DNA of 64,000 nucleotides from Linyphia triangularis (lineage: Eukaryota > Arthropoda > Arachnida > Araneae > Linyphiidae), in NCBI GenBank assembly GCA_963978545.1, contig OZ021732.1, forward strand, positions 44,154,059-44,218,058. The letters are read 5' to 3'. Made by a program: the position numbers and the translations under genes. The notes beneath the pieces were generated by a model. It was not told where the DNA came from and did no database searches. It saw only the letters and a list, made by a program, of their open reading frames with translations. Position 1 is the first letter of the stretch. Every line of letters starts with the position of its first letter. Positions 10,901 to 22,471 of the stretch are shown here, piece after piece.

Positions 10901-13900
10901 ATCTAAGTTATGGTTTATCTTAGATCCTTGGAATAAAAAATATTAAATTTGTCACATTCCTGGCTACAAAATGATGTATACCTTGTACAGTTATCTTTAT
11001 TTTTAGTATTTAAATTTTTATGGCAAATATTACAATTATAACCATGAAATTTTTAAATTTCAAAGTTATATTTTTAAATGAATTATTTAAGTATCAAATG
11101 TTTTCTTTTTTTTTCACAAGTATCTATGTTGGGATAGTTAATATAAAAATAAAAATTTGTGATATTACTTCATTAATTTTTGTTTGGGGCCCCTTCGAAA
11201 AAGAGCATTTTTAATTTTTTGCTATTTTTGAGCTTCGATATCTCTGGTGGGGCATATTTTAAAAATCTAAATTTTTCACAACTTAAAGTACTCTATCATA
11301 CTAAACTCCCCAAAAAATTTTGAGTTTGATATTCCACCTGAAGCAGAGATATGTTCAAGCAAAGAACTCTTAAGAATGCTGCGTTTAATCAAAATAATTG
11401 CTTAATAAACACAAAAATATATAATCAACACTTATGCATATAATAATCTATTATTACTACCTAATAGGATAAAATATTTATAGCAAAAATATGCAAAACA
11501 TTTTTAAATAATTGTAACAAATCACTCACAGTGCTTTCCAATTCTTAAGACTTGTTAAAAAGGCTTGAAATTTCCTCATTAAGCTTTTGTGAAATGTTGT
11601 GGGACCGTCCAGTAGGTGTTGTTAATTCCATTGGTGTTAGTTTTCTTAAAATGTTTTCGAATTTCACCCATACTTTATCATCTCCATGTTTCTTAAAGGA
11701 TGTTCGAGGCCCAGCTGGATGGAAAAAATTAACAAGAACATCATTGTTTGTCAAGCACACGTCTACAATTTCTCTTAACTACCACTTTCCATCATAGATG
11801 CATGCAACTGTATCATTTCTTTTCAAAGTCATCGAAATGATCTTGCTCACATGATAATCTTGAAATTCCGCAGACTTGGAAGTTAAAAAACATCGCATGA
11901 TACTTTCAGATACTGGAACATATCTATGAAAACTTCGAGTACCTTCAATTGACAGACAACTTTCAAATCTACTTTCCAATTCATTTTCATGGCAGATAAT
12001 TTCTTCTTTTTTAACACACACATGTTATTCCTTTTATGTTATTTTTACAAAACTCGAACATGTCATCAATGGTAAGAATTTGGTTTTCGACTGTCCTGTG
12101 TAGACTTGCTTTGCTTACTTCTCTTTTCGTTGTGCCTCCTACTCCATCACATGCATTTTTGCCATGATAAGATGCAAAAAAATTACATTCTGCTTCTAGA
12201 TCAAAGTCTTGTTTGTGAAAGCAAATATTTATAAAATTTTTCTTATTTTTATATTGGCTTGCCGCCCCATCTGAAAAGTATATAATTTTTTCTACTTGCG
12301 GTAAATTTTCCTTTATGTGTTTTACAAGATAGGCTTGAAAGTTATGAAAAACGGCTGTTGTATGTTCAAGGTGATCACTTAAAATACAAAGACAGAAGCT
12401 TTTTATTTGATTGTCCTCCTTGTAGTAAGTAACAAAAGGATGAACTGTTGCTTGTTTATTAACCCAGTGATAGCTCTGAATTTCATCTTGTACTATAAAA
12501 GAAAAATGTTCGGCAAAGTCTACTAAAACAATACATTCAGAGAGGCTGATACTATCTTTTTTTTCTTTAAAAAACTGGCTTTGAACTTTTGAAATATATG
12601 GTGAATCTTAAGTTTTAATATTTTTTCGACTAAGGACATGGCCATCTCATCTTTGGGTTGCAGTACTGAAATCAATGCAGCTCTGTCTATTGACACCCAC
12701 TGTTTATATGTTACATTATCTGGAAGTGATTCAAATTCATCTGAATCTTCGATTGCAATCAGCAATGAATTTTTTCCTGGACACTGTTGACATTTATCCA
12801 TCATACAGTCTTAATTTGCGGAATCACAAACACATATACTGATCAGTTCTTTATAAGTAAACTTAAACTTCATACCTGCTATCATCAGCTTAAGATTTTG
12901 ATGATGAATGCAGACACAAACAGTGTGGGTACCAGCTGCACCTGCCAAAATACACCACTTAGGTTTTAAATCACAAAATTTAGATCTGCCAATTTTGCAT
13001 TCTGGGTTTTCATTTTGAAAGCTGCAAATAACTCGTTTAAATTAGTTAAAATGAGCCTCTTCTGCATTTGAACCTTGACATTATTTATTCTCACTGATAC
13101 ATAGTCCTTTTTTCCAGGACATATTCTACTGTACTCATCATCTTCGTAAAAAGTTGCTACTTTCTTCAAAATATCCTCAGAGATTCCATGTCCTTTCTTT
13201 TTATTTATTTCTGGGAGCATCCCTTGTTCTTTGACAAGTTGCCTTGTTTGTTTCACTAGACGTTCAGAAACATTGAATTCTGTTGCAATCTTATTGCGAG
13301 TCCATGAATTGGGAAGAAGACTTAGAATTTTTATTTTATCTTCTTTGTGGGACACTTCACATTTCTGTTTTAGCTTATTAATTAAATCCTTATATTCTTC
13401 TGACATATTTTTCGAGTCCTCTTCGTCATCTTCAATGCTAACTTCGAAACACAATTCTAAATTTCTTTTTAGAGTTTCAGATACTGCATTTACTTTTGCT
13501 TTGACTGCATTTATTCTTCTGTCACTACTCAATTTTCTTATCTTTGATGCTGGTGACAAATTGAGCATGGAGCAAGCTTTGTCCATATTTGTTATGTTTT
13601 CAACTCGTGGAGTAAAAAGAGTGTCGCTAACTGGAAAGTCTGTTGTAGCATCATTTTTTTTCTAGCACAAAAATAGTGGAATAACAGTTCGAACATAAAG
13701 ATTTACCTGGTATTAAGTTCACATCTTGCTGCTTCATTTTTAAGACATGTTCAAATTTTATTTCTCTCAAGCCTTTTGATATTGACTTTTTATGCTTTTT
13801 AAATGGGTCACAGCAAAACTTTCCAAAATTAAAGTTATACTTATTTAAGTATTTAACTTCATGATATTTGCAGACAGTTGAAATCTCAAAGCATAGTCTT

Positions 13901-16462
13901 AAAAATAACAAATTTTTATCTTCCTCACTATATTCATCAATGTTCATTAATACCTTAGGCACATCACCATAAATGCTTTTGTGACGTTCTTCATTAATGA
14001 TGATACCAACAGAACACTGAGGGTTAATCATATTTAAAATAGCTAAATAACAATGCAACTAAACACACCACACAGGAACTAAATTTCTCTAAAGCAACAG
14101 CTAGCAGAATGAATGAATGAAACAGTTACACAATCATTGAACATGTCTAAGATTGGATTAGTACGGTTTCAGACATGTCCAAACAGGCCCCAATACAAAA
14201 AGAAGTGTTCAGACACATGCATGGTACCAGTACTCATTTGGTCACAACCTATTTTTAAATGTTTTTTTTTCCTCCTCTTGTTTTTGTTAAGAGTTTTCTC
14301 TTGCTTAGTCGGTGTTATTGAAGGAAAGTTTTGCATGCTATATCTCTATTATTTTGGTTAAACGCAGCATTCTTAAGCATTCTTTGCTTGACCATATCTC
14401 TGCTTCAGGTGGAATATCAAACTCAAAATTTTTTTTGGAGTTTAGTATGATAGAGTACTCTAAGTTGTGAAAAATTTAGATTTTTAAAATATGCCCCACC
14501 AGAGATATCAAAGCTCAAAAATAGCAAAAAATGCAAAAATGCTCTTTTTCGAAGGGGTTTCAAACAAAAATTAATGAAGTAATATCAAAATTTTTTATTT
14601 TTATATTAACTATCCCAACATAGGTACTTGTGAAAAAAAAGAAAACATTTGATACTTAAATAATTCATTTAAAAATATAACTTTGAAATTTAAATACTAA
14701 AAATAAAGATAACTGTACAAGGTATACATCATTTTGTAGCCAGGAATGTGACAAATTTAATGTTTTTTATTCCAAGGATCTAAGATAAAACATAACTGAG
14801 AGAAAGGTATTTCCGTAGATGTTCAAAATCCTTAAAAAGTCCCCGCCGCCCAGCACAAAAGCGCCCCCTGTATATTAGTGAGTTGACACAAAAATAAAAT
14901 AATTATGGTTTTGAACTCCCAATATATAGGGATCATCATGATTAAAATATAAAAAATATTAAAAATGGTCAAGCAACATATTAATTTTTTTTTGGACCAC
15001 TTGAGATGGATTGACCCCAAGGCATTTTATATACTTTGATTTTTTTAATCACCAATGCATTTAAAGCTGCATCCTGTACGTTTTATTGTTTAACTAGCTG
15101 TGTGGCCCTGCTTTGCAGGGACCCGTCATTGTGTAGAGGTGCCAGCTTTTGATGGTTTCCAAGCTCACTTCATTCGCTGAAAACTTCATTCCTAACTAAG
15201 CACAGGCTTGCTAAAAAGGTTCATTGCTAACCAAGCACAGGCTTGCTTCTCTAGCTCAAAGGTTCATTGATGCATAAGCTTGTTTCGTCAGCCAAAAGAT
15301 TATTTTCTACTTAAATCCATATTATTATATTAGAAACCCCATTGTCCAGAAACAGAAAATTTTTCTCATTGATACAATAATGCAACCTCCCTCTCAGAAT
15401 ATTTAAACATTCTCTTTTTAAAAAGCAACATTAAAAGGTAGGAGCTACTTAGTTTTACAATTTCAGAATTATAAGCTTATCGGATATCACATGGCAAAGA
15501 AACTAATTGTAACTAGAAAGTTAAAAGAAATTTTAAAAAAACTAATTAAAATTTTAAAATCCTGTTTATTAAAAGTACAATTAGGCCAAAACTTTCAGCA
15601 AGAAAATGTTTGTTAAAAAATGTCAAAGCTCTAGGCCTATCAGAAGTCGTTTTCTATAAAGCCTCAAAGGTAGAGCTATACACAGACTTTGTTTTATTTT
15701 TATAGGTGTAACCACTGCACTTCAGTTTTAATTATGGTAGGTTTAAATTTATACAGGATTGCAGAAAAACAGCCATTCATAGTGCGGTCATTAAGAAGAC
15801 GGCAGTCTGAGAGGAGGCAACACCAAGTTTAGGTATCCTATTGAACAACATTCTGAACCCATGTTGAATATAGAGAAATATACGGGTGGTCTAAAAAAAT
15901 GCACTTAGCTGGAAGTGTCCGAAACATGTAACCAGAGCATCAATTTTTTTTTACCCTGATATTTTTTAACATCAGTCTGAAAATCACGATTACTAATCAA
16001 ACAAAAATCACTTGACCTTCTGAAGCGTATTTGGTTGGAAGGGTTCCAGAATTGTAGTTTACTTTTTAAGTGCCACAATATGTCACTTAACAGTACATTA
16101 AAATTCACTGGGAATGTAGAGAATTTCCAATCAAGTAATAATCCGTTAGTCTGCCGAACCGTATTTTGTAAGAAATGTTTGAAAGACCATTCAAACGTCA
16201 TTCTGCATTTGTTATAAAATATTGAGAAATACTAGTAGTTTGTGTTTTGTGTCAGATTATCCTAGTTTATCACACAAAAATTACTAAAAGTATTACAAAT
16301 ATTTCCAAATCAAGTTATATTCTTGAAAAATTACAGGCCCGTCAAGAGCAAGCTGAACTTGAACAGCAGGAATGGCTTCAAATGCAACAAGCAGCTCAAC
16401 AACAATTACAGCTTCAAAAACAGAACAGTCAAACAGATCAAGATGATGACGATGAATACTAG
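7739..16462 (+). CDS. Dr1: Dr1 / NC2-beta, TBP-binding transcription repressor (3 exons)
   Basis: Dr1 (NC2-beta) pairs with DRAP1 (NC2-alpha) through a histone fold and binds TBP on DNA. It blocks TFIIA/TFIIB entry at TATA promoters and supports some DPE promoters. Exons are 7739-7949, 9661-9824 and 16337-16462; phases 1 and 0 join cleanly to give 166 codons plus stop, close to the ~170-residue animal proteins. The histone fold is residues about 10-85 (start MAETEEDLTIPRAAMNKMIK). The highly conserved LENLGIPEEELLRQQQELF is in exon 2 and AKARQEQAELEQQEWLQMQQ spans exons 2 and 3. A Q-rich segment and an acidic DQDDDDEY end follow. All introns are GT-AG. Intron 2 (6.5 kb) is swollen by a DNA transposon and a SINE. 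A polyadenylation signal AATAAA is at 16509-16514. The identification is secure. Confidence 0.97.
7950..9660 (+). other. Dr1 intron 1
   Basis: 1.7-kb GT-AG intron. It holds a short truncated SINE insertion at 8048-8099 and AT-rich sequence otherwise. The open frame at 8060-8308 overlaps the SINE and is not a gene. Confidence 0.85.
8048..8099 (+). repeat. 5'-truncated family B SINE fragment with 13-bp target duplication
   Basis: The duplication ATCTGATCAGTGG occurs at 8035-8047 and 8100-8112. The 52 bp between contain GTTGCTGACGGCGCCAGATA, which is also in the 3' part of the complete SINE at 32076-32250. This is the structure expected of a 5'-truncated copy made by target-primed reverse transcription. 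Confidence 0.7.
9661..9824 (+). CDS. Dr1: Dr1 exon 2
   Basis: The acceptor is TTATTTTTAG at 9651-9660 and the donor is GTAATT at 9825. It encodes the end of the histone fold and the invariant LGIPEEELLRQQQELFAK block. Confidence 0.96.
9825..10487 (+). other. Start of Dr1 intron 2, AT-rich, nothing recognised
   Basis: Homopolymer-rich intron sequence with no repeat or gene I recognise. Confidence 0.6.
10501..10675 (-). repeat. tRNA-derived SINE, family A, with 13-bp target duplication
   Basis: Flanked by AGATGCGATCTTT (10488-10500) and AGATGCCATCTTT (10676-10688), 12 of 13 matching. On the minus strand it carries a tRNA head with a B box matching GGTTCGAATCC, at about 10607-10624. The body ends with TGCATAGAAATAGGTTGTT, shared with the copy at 5793-5985. 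Confidence 0.82.
10694..15018 (-). mobile_element. DNA transposon with ~650-bp inverted ends inside Dr1 intron 2
   Basis: The left end (10694 onward, GGGGTGAATCCATCTCAAG) is repeated inverted at the right end (to 15018) for about 650-700 bp. This includes the inner block GGGGGCGCTTTTGTGCTGGG and, further in, the stretch around 11230-11390 that matches 14360-14520. Between them lies a minus-strand transposase with several frameshifts. The target duplication is not clear. It is oriented opposite to Dr1. Superfamily not assigned. Confidence 0.85.
11545..14058 (-). pseudogene. Frameshifted transposase of the long-TIR element
   Basis: Read from 14058 leftward, pieces of one long protein follow each other in three frames. 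First comes an N-terminal part with paired Cys (PGKSLCSNC, about 13690). After a slip in a run of eight A at about 13652-13659 comes a helix-turn-helix-like part (WTRNKIATEFNVSERLVKQ, about 13270). Then WCILAGAAGTHTVCVC (about 12920), LVDFAEHFSFIVQDE (about 12500), YFSDGAASQYKNKKNF (about 12230) and ACDGVGGTTKRE (about 12120) follow. A C-terminal VACIYDGKW / NFFHPAGP module ends near 11545. The D in LVDFAE, the D in FSDG and a later acidic residue fit a DDE/D nuclease. At least three frameshifts break it. I know similar unnamed proteins in arthropods but not the superfamily. Confidence 0.7.
15019..16336 (+). other. 3' part of Dr1 intron 2
   Basis: It contains a degenerate copy of repeat family R (15094-15680) and otherwise unrecognised sequence. 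The minus-strand open frame at 15905-16201 has no recognisable domain and lies in intron. Confidence 0.6.
15094..15680 (+). repeat. Interspersed repeat family R, copy 1
   Basis: It begins ACTAGCTGTGTGGCCCTGC and shares several blocks with the copy at 20574, including CCGTCATTGTGTA, CCAGCTTTTGA and a segment with TTAGAA(A/C)CCC followed by an A-rich stretch. It ends near an AAAGCTCTAGG/AGAAGTCG block like the subunits of copy 2. Class unknown; it may be the end of a retroelement. Confidence 0.6.
16337..16462 (+). CDS. Dr1: Dr1 exon 3 with stop codon
   Basis: The acceptor is AAATTACAG. It encodes the QA-rich helix (QQEWLQMQQAAQQQ) and the acidic tail, then TAG. AATAAA follows 47 bp downstream. 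Confidence 0.96.
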   Translation, partial: ARQEQAELEQQEWLQMQQAAQQQLQLQKQNSQTDQDDDDEY

Positions 16463-17290
16463 CTGTAAAATAAGTGTTCTGTGTATTTTTACTCTGTATA
16501 TACAATACAATAAACAATGAAATTTTGATTGTGTAAATTTATCTTCTAATAATTTAGATTTAAAGAAAAAATTAAAAAATGAGTTTAGGAACCAATACTA
16601 AGCTTTTTTTGATGGTATCTTTCCTCAATGTAATAATTTATCATTGCTGCAGACTTCTGGTTTCTTAATATTTGCTATTAGATGTGTTCTATTTCAGGAA
16701 ATGATGCACTATTCTGTTAAATGTCCAATGTATTGATCTAGTCTGACCAAACAAAATGGTAAAATTGTTCTCTAGTAGCAACAGGATATAATCATACATA
16801 AGCATCTCAATTTGTAATTTATAATTTTTGGAATTTAAATAGGCAGTACCATATTCTTGCACATTAGTAAGCATGTTGGATAAATATTTAATTATATTTA
16901 CAGTTTTTAATGTTAAAATAGCAATCTGTAATATATGGAGTTTTTAGAAAATATTGAACAAATCACAAATTGGTCAATGAGTGGGTTGAAATTCACTAGT
17001 GGCCCCCTAAACTGACTTAGTTAACATTTAATTTGGTTACTGAATATCCAGCTTTTAAAACCGGAAACAGAATTTTAAAGAATGAGCTGAAATGGAAGCC
17101 AAATCTGATCCAAGAATGATGAAAGTTGATTTTTTCTAATGGATAAGGGACAGATTTTAAATATTTTATCACTATCTAAAAAGGATTAGTATAATAAATA
17201 TTAAGCGGGCGTTTTCCAACAAGTTGCAACACATCACTAATCAAAATTTTTTAAACTAACCTAAAAGTTTGTAGCGATTGTCAAAAATCA
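16463..17290 (+). other. Dr1 3' UTR and AT-rich intergenic sequence
   Basis: The Dr1 3' UTR ends shortly after the AATAAA at 16509-16514. The rest shows no gene or repeat I recognise. Confidence 0.5.
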
Positions 17291-17316
17291 AGTTAACTTA
17301 TTAAAGTAATGACTAC

Positions 17317-20300
17317 AGTAGAAATTACAAGTGCCTCCCGAAGGTACCATCACCTTGTTGAGGAGGGGGCTTGGGAGTGTCTATGATCCTCTGAGCTATG
17401 CCAGCGGTAGCTTAGCTGCTGGACAGGTTGGAGGTGAGGCACCAGACTAAGAATGACACCCTGGTCTTCCAGGTTAGGGGTTAGACTTAGGGATAACAAC
17501 CCTATTATGTAAAAAAAAAACAAGGTTATGAAATCAAACAAGAGAAATTTAAGGACTGCCTTCACTGGAAAAGAGATAGTTCTAACATACCATGAAGCCA
17601 AGATCCTATGAAAAACCCTGGACGAATGTGAGAAATCGCTGATGAAGTATAACATAGAACTTATTGCATTAGAGGATATTAAATGGGATGGCGAAGGTAG
17701 AATAGATAAACCTTATTTCACATTGATATATAGTGGATCAGAAGGAAAATGTGGACAGCTGGGAACAGGTTTTACGTTATCAAAAAAATTAAGGAACAGT
17801 CTGCTTGAATACAGTGCAATTAATGAAAGTAAGATACGATTGAAAGGGAGGTTTAGAAATACTATTATCATTATTTCAGCACATGCACCAACTGAAGAAA
17901 AGGATAAAACTAAAAAAGAGGATTTTTATGAAATCTTAGATGAGACTGAATAAATCACCAGCGTTTGATATGAAAATAACTGGGAGATTTCAATGCAAAA
18001 ATAGGAAAAGAAGATTGTATGAGAAAGGTTGCGGGAAGGTTTACATTGCATGAAGAGACAAACGAGAATGGAAATATGCTTAATTTGCAAGTAGAAATAA
18101 ATTGCATAAAAAAAGCACTGTTTCCATAAAAGAATATTTATCTAGATACAAGGAGAAAATCAGGAACTGAAAAAACAAACCAAATTGACCATATTTTGAC
18201 TACAATGATGAAGTATACGTCATCAATAATAGGTGTCGGATAATGTAGAGGATGAAATTGTGACTGATCATTATTTAACTAAGGTTAAATAACGTAGGTG
18301 CATAACAAATATTAAAAAGATGGCAATAGACAGAAAGAAATAATGGAATGTTGACAAATTAATAAATGATCTAGAGATGAAAAGGAATATCAAGAAGAAG
18401 TATGTAAAAGATCTAAAAATGAAATAAATGATGAAGATCAACTAAATGTAGAAGAAACTGGAATAAGATTAAGACAATTATAAATGAGGTTGCAGAAGGA
18501 AAAATTGGTGAAAGACCAAAAATAAAACATCGGGAATGGTTTGATGATGATTGTATGAAAGCTATTAGAGACAAAAATGAAGCTAGGAGAAAAATTATTC
18601 AAAGGCAAACACGAAATAATTGTGAAAAGTATAGAGAAATGCGTAGAATAGCACACAAATTCTGCAAAGGAAAAAAAGTTAGTATTAAAGGGACATTTGA
18701 TCAAAATGAAAGAAGAAAATTTTATAAGGCCATGAAACTTCAAACAGTGACGTTTCAACCCAAAATTAATGGATGCAAGACAAAAGATGGAAAACTGATT
18801 GGAGAGGATAAATTTTTAATTGGAAAATGGACTGAATATTTTAGAGAAATGCTAAATAAAGAAGAACATGGGCGCCCCCAGGAATATTTGCAAGGGGAGG
18901 CAAGACTAGATTTTTATCAAAACCATTATTTTTTTTTAGAAATGTTAATTAATAATTATAAATTATACTCTTTCAGAATAGTTAAAATTCATGGTATATA
19001 TTTTTGAAAGCACAACCCTGTTAAAGAGAAAAAAATACAAAATATTAAAATATATATTTTTAACGTTTTTTTTTTATCATCCAACTAGATCTTATAGTAT
19101 TCAAGAGACAGTGTTTAGAATAGAGGAACTCGAAGATGCTAAAATACAAAAGAGTAAAAAAAAAATTATTTCTTCCAAGTTTCGGATATAATGAAGAAAA
19201 AAAAAATCAAAATGAAACACGAAGGCAGTATTGGAATATGTTCAATTGAATTCTAAAAATAGATTTCAAGATAGTATATCTGATGACTTAAAAAACAAAA
19301 AACATTTTCCTAGAATTTTGAGAACTACACAGGAAATGATTATACAATAAAAGGAATAAATACTTCTACCCATCACACTCTAATAATTATAGACAACAAG
19401 CGCCATAAAATCGTCACGCCAGTAGCTATAAAAAACGACGTAAGAAAGAAACAAAAAACTAAATTAATAGAAGAAAAAAAATTTCATTGTAACATAAAAG
19501 TATAAGCGGCATATGTGCTTTTTTTTATCTTGGAATTTACATCTTTTCCCGCATTCTTTTTTTTTTTTTTTTTGATTTGCAAGTGCACCTCCTTGCACCT
19601 TCCTGAGGGCGCCCATGAAGAAGAAAATAGTACTGAATATGAACCAGATCTGGAAAATACAGATGAAAATTACACACCAACGTTAGATAAAGTTGAAAGT
19701 TGTATAAAAAGAATGAAAAGCTACAAGGCGTCTGGGAAAGATATTATAATTGAACTAATAAAATATGCAGGGGATACAATAAATACGTCACTTTATGAAC
19801 TGATTAAGAAAATTTGGATTACTGAAATTATGCCAGAGGATTGGAATTATTTGTCCTATATTCAAAAAAGGTGATAAATTTGACTAAAAATTATCGCGGA
19901 ATACAAGTTTATTGTCAAACAAAATAAAACAAGTTGCTGAAGACTTTCTCGGAGAATATCAACGTGGGTTTAGATCTGATAAAAGAACAGTTGATCAGCT
20001 TTTTGTTGTTCGACAAATTATGGAAAAACTTTGAGTTTGACACTGATTTATACATGCTTTTTATTGATTTTAAACAAGCATTGGATAGCATTGAAAGAGG
20101 AAAATTACTCGTGGCAATGCACAAATTTTGTATACCGAGGAAATTAATAAGATTTACAAAAATGACCATGAAATGCACAAAAAACAGTATAAATATTGGG
20201 GGGAAAACTGGAGAAATATTTGAATTTAATAAAGGAGTAAAGCAAGGCGATTCATTATCAGCTGTGCTGTATATTATTGCCTTGCACCAAGCAGTTGCAA

Positions 20301-20442
20301 CTGTTGATCAGAGAGGAACTGTCTTTACAAATATGAGCATATGAAGGCGAAATTGTATTAATTTCTGGAACAAAAAATAATTAAATACCAATTTCAACAA
20401 AATTAATGACTGAAGCAAGAAAATTAGGATTAACTGTTAATG
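17317..20442 (+). pseudogene. Decayed RTE-like non-LTR retrotransposon (LINE)
   Basis: In order: a leader with a GAGGAGGGGGCTTGGGAGTG block (about 17360); an APE-type endonuclease (IELIALEDIKWDGEG at 17660, APTEEKDK at 17890, GDFNAKIG at about 17985, QIDHIL at about 18190); a basic linker (18560-18860); and reverse transcriptase pieces (SYKASGKD at about 19720, FIDFKQALDSI motif A at about 20070, KQGDSLSAVLY motif B at about 20250). Motif C, normally YADD, reads YEGE at about 20342. Several stops and frameshifts occur. It is interrupted by the 743-bp insert at 18871-19613 and cut at 20443 by a CAGGGCTGCC-type hAT end. The endonuclease resembles the RTE type often annotated as craniofacial development protein 2-like. 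Confidence 0.85.
18871..19613 (+). mobile_element. CATG-flanked non-autonomous DNA element, copy 1, nested in the LINE
   Basis: Ends are GGCGCCCCCAGGAA and its inverse TTCCTGAGGGCGCC, bounded on both sides by CATG. Removing the insert and one CATG restores the LINE frame (KEEH then EEENS), so the insertion point is exact. The interior matches the element at 22472-23192, including a short shared open frame with SIQETVFR and EDAKIQ. No transposase is recognised. Confidence 0.8.
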
Positions 20443-20573
20443 CAGGGCTGCCACAGCTTAACAGCACTGAAAATAGTTGCGTTACTAGCCTCAGGTGTAA
20501 AAAATAGTAGCTAAAATAGTATCCTCAAATACTAAAATTTATAGCGTGACAATTTTGAAAAACTATATTTTAA
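20443..20573 (+). repeat. hAT-like end fragment
   Basis: It starts CAGGGCTGCCACAGC, close to the CAGGGCTGCCAACTC terminus of the hAT at 42242, and interrupts the LINE. No matching second end was found, so only a fragment remains. Confidence 0.4.
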
Positions 20574-21092
20574 ACTAGCTGCGTGGTTCTGCGTTGCAAG
20601 CACCTGTCATTGTGTATAGGTCCCAGCTTTTGACATTTCTCAAGAAAATTTCAGAGCTGGACATCTATTAGAAGTCGCTTAGCAAAAAATTAATTAACAA
20701 AAGTAAAAAAAAAAAAAAACTATATAAAATTTTTCATTCTGTTATTAAAAGTCTAATGAGCAGGCTAAAACTACTCATATTGAAAATTTCAGAGCTATGA
20801 TTGAGAGAAGTCGCTTTGTAAAAAAATTAAACAAATAATATTCAATAACATGCTCACTAAAAGGTTTATTGCTGCGCAAGTATAAAATCGTTTCACTCAC
20901 TGAAAGATTAATTTCTATATAAACTCTTAATATTAGAACCCCTCCCCTGTCGAGAAACAATAATATAGATTTATCCTCTGTTAATACAATAACACAATCC
21001 CCCTGAGAATATTTTAACAGTGTGTTTGTCATAAGTCCAATTAGAAGACCAAACTACTTCTCTTGCAGACTTCAGAACTCTGTTCCTATTGG

Positions 21093-22311
21093 CAGGGGTC
21101 GCAGACGTCCTATATGTCCTATAAATCCTATATATTTTTTAAAATCGGCAAAAACGTCCTATATTGTCCTATATTTTACAATTGTCCTATATATCCTATA
21201 TTGATTCGATCTATATTTTCTTCGCATTCGTAATAACGGCGCCGTTCATTGCCATTTTTTATATTTCGGATTCTTTGGCGCAATCGAAAGCGATGTTTGT
21301 AACTGCGGCGTTTTATTTCTTGTGACGTCACGTGCTGCAATAACCTACAACTCAACTCTACTGGACCGGTAGACGCGGGAGTTGTAAAATGTAAACATGT
21401 GAACTTTTCCATTGCACGCGGTCGGGAATTTCAGATTTGTTTTCTCTTCCAACGTAGTAAATTAATTGGTCATAATGCAGAGAGAGATGCAGCAAAAAAA
21501 CTCTGCCTTGATAAAAATGGATAAAAACAATTTGTGATTAACTTGCAGGACTACTAAAGAACATTTTGAGTGCTCAGTCAATAATTGATGAAGGAAACAA
21601 AAGGGTTAAGATTTACGATGTCGAATGGCGATTTTTTTATTCCAATACCGATACGGATTCTGCACCACGTATTGTTTAAATCAAATCGCTCCTAATTATG
21701 GCAACCATACACAGTTCTCTTGCTCTTAAAAAAATGGCAGGTCTGCCATTTTTTGACGAAAATCAACTTCGCGCAGAATTCATACCGGATTCGGAATATT
21801 AGCCCCGATTTTTTCATAAAAGTCGCCAAAATTAAAAATGACGTCAATACGACGTGTTGTCAAATTCAAACGGTCCCTAGGGTTTCCGGAAAACCAAGTC
21901 CCCGGTCCGCCACATTCGGCGCTAAATCTCCCACTTTTCGCCGCCAATCCAACCGACGCTGAATAGTAAATCTGAGCCAACAAAAGACTGCAAACAGGGA
22001 TATAAAGAAATTGGAGTAGTTATTGATGCTGGAAGCAAAAGACTCAAGATTGAAAATAATGTAATTAATAAAACTTGATTTAGGGATGGAATATTGAGGC
22101 AATAACGGATGACATATTCAGGATCAGATGACTTCTTTTTTTTAAAGGTGTGTTTTCTATTCTCTTAAATTCAATATAACGAGCATATAAATATATTGCG
22201 AAATAATTTTTAAGTTCAGTAGCAACTGTGTGCAGTTATTTGATGTTTTAAATTGTCCTATATTTTTTTTTTTAAATCCTATATATTCTTATTTTGTCAC
22301 TTTGACCCCTG
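21093..22311 (+). mobile_element. hAT-like element with 6-bp target duplication (TATTGG)
   Basis: Ends are CAGGGGTC and GACCCCTG. TATTGG flanks both sides (21087-21092 and 22312-22317), and removing the insert restores a repeat R subunit. Several GTCCTATAT motifs cluster within 170 bp of the left end, with one at the right end, as expected for subterminal transposase sites. No intact transposase frame is seen, so it is non-autonomous. Confidence 0.75.
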
Positions 22312-22471
22312 TATTGGAAGTCGCTTTGTAAAAAAATGTCAAATTAAAAAAAGTAATAAAAATTTTAACATTATGTTTTTTAAAAATTCAATTAGAAGGC
22401 CAAAACTACCTATGTTGAAAGTTGCAGAGCTGCAGTCATTAGAAGTCATTTTGTAAAAAAAAAATCACATG

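Noticed and set aside
13231..13665. 144-codon plus-strand frame
   Set aside because: It is the antisense shadow of the transposase, which carries the recognisable motifs.
18438..18758. 106-codon minus-strand frame
   Set aside because: Antisense of the LINE linker region; the plus strand has the retrotransposon sequence.
21176..21412. 78-codon minus-strand basic protein
   Set aside because: It lies inside the 6-bp-duplication hAT-like element and matches no hAT transposase motif; I treat it as noncoding.
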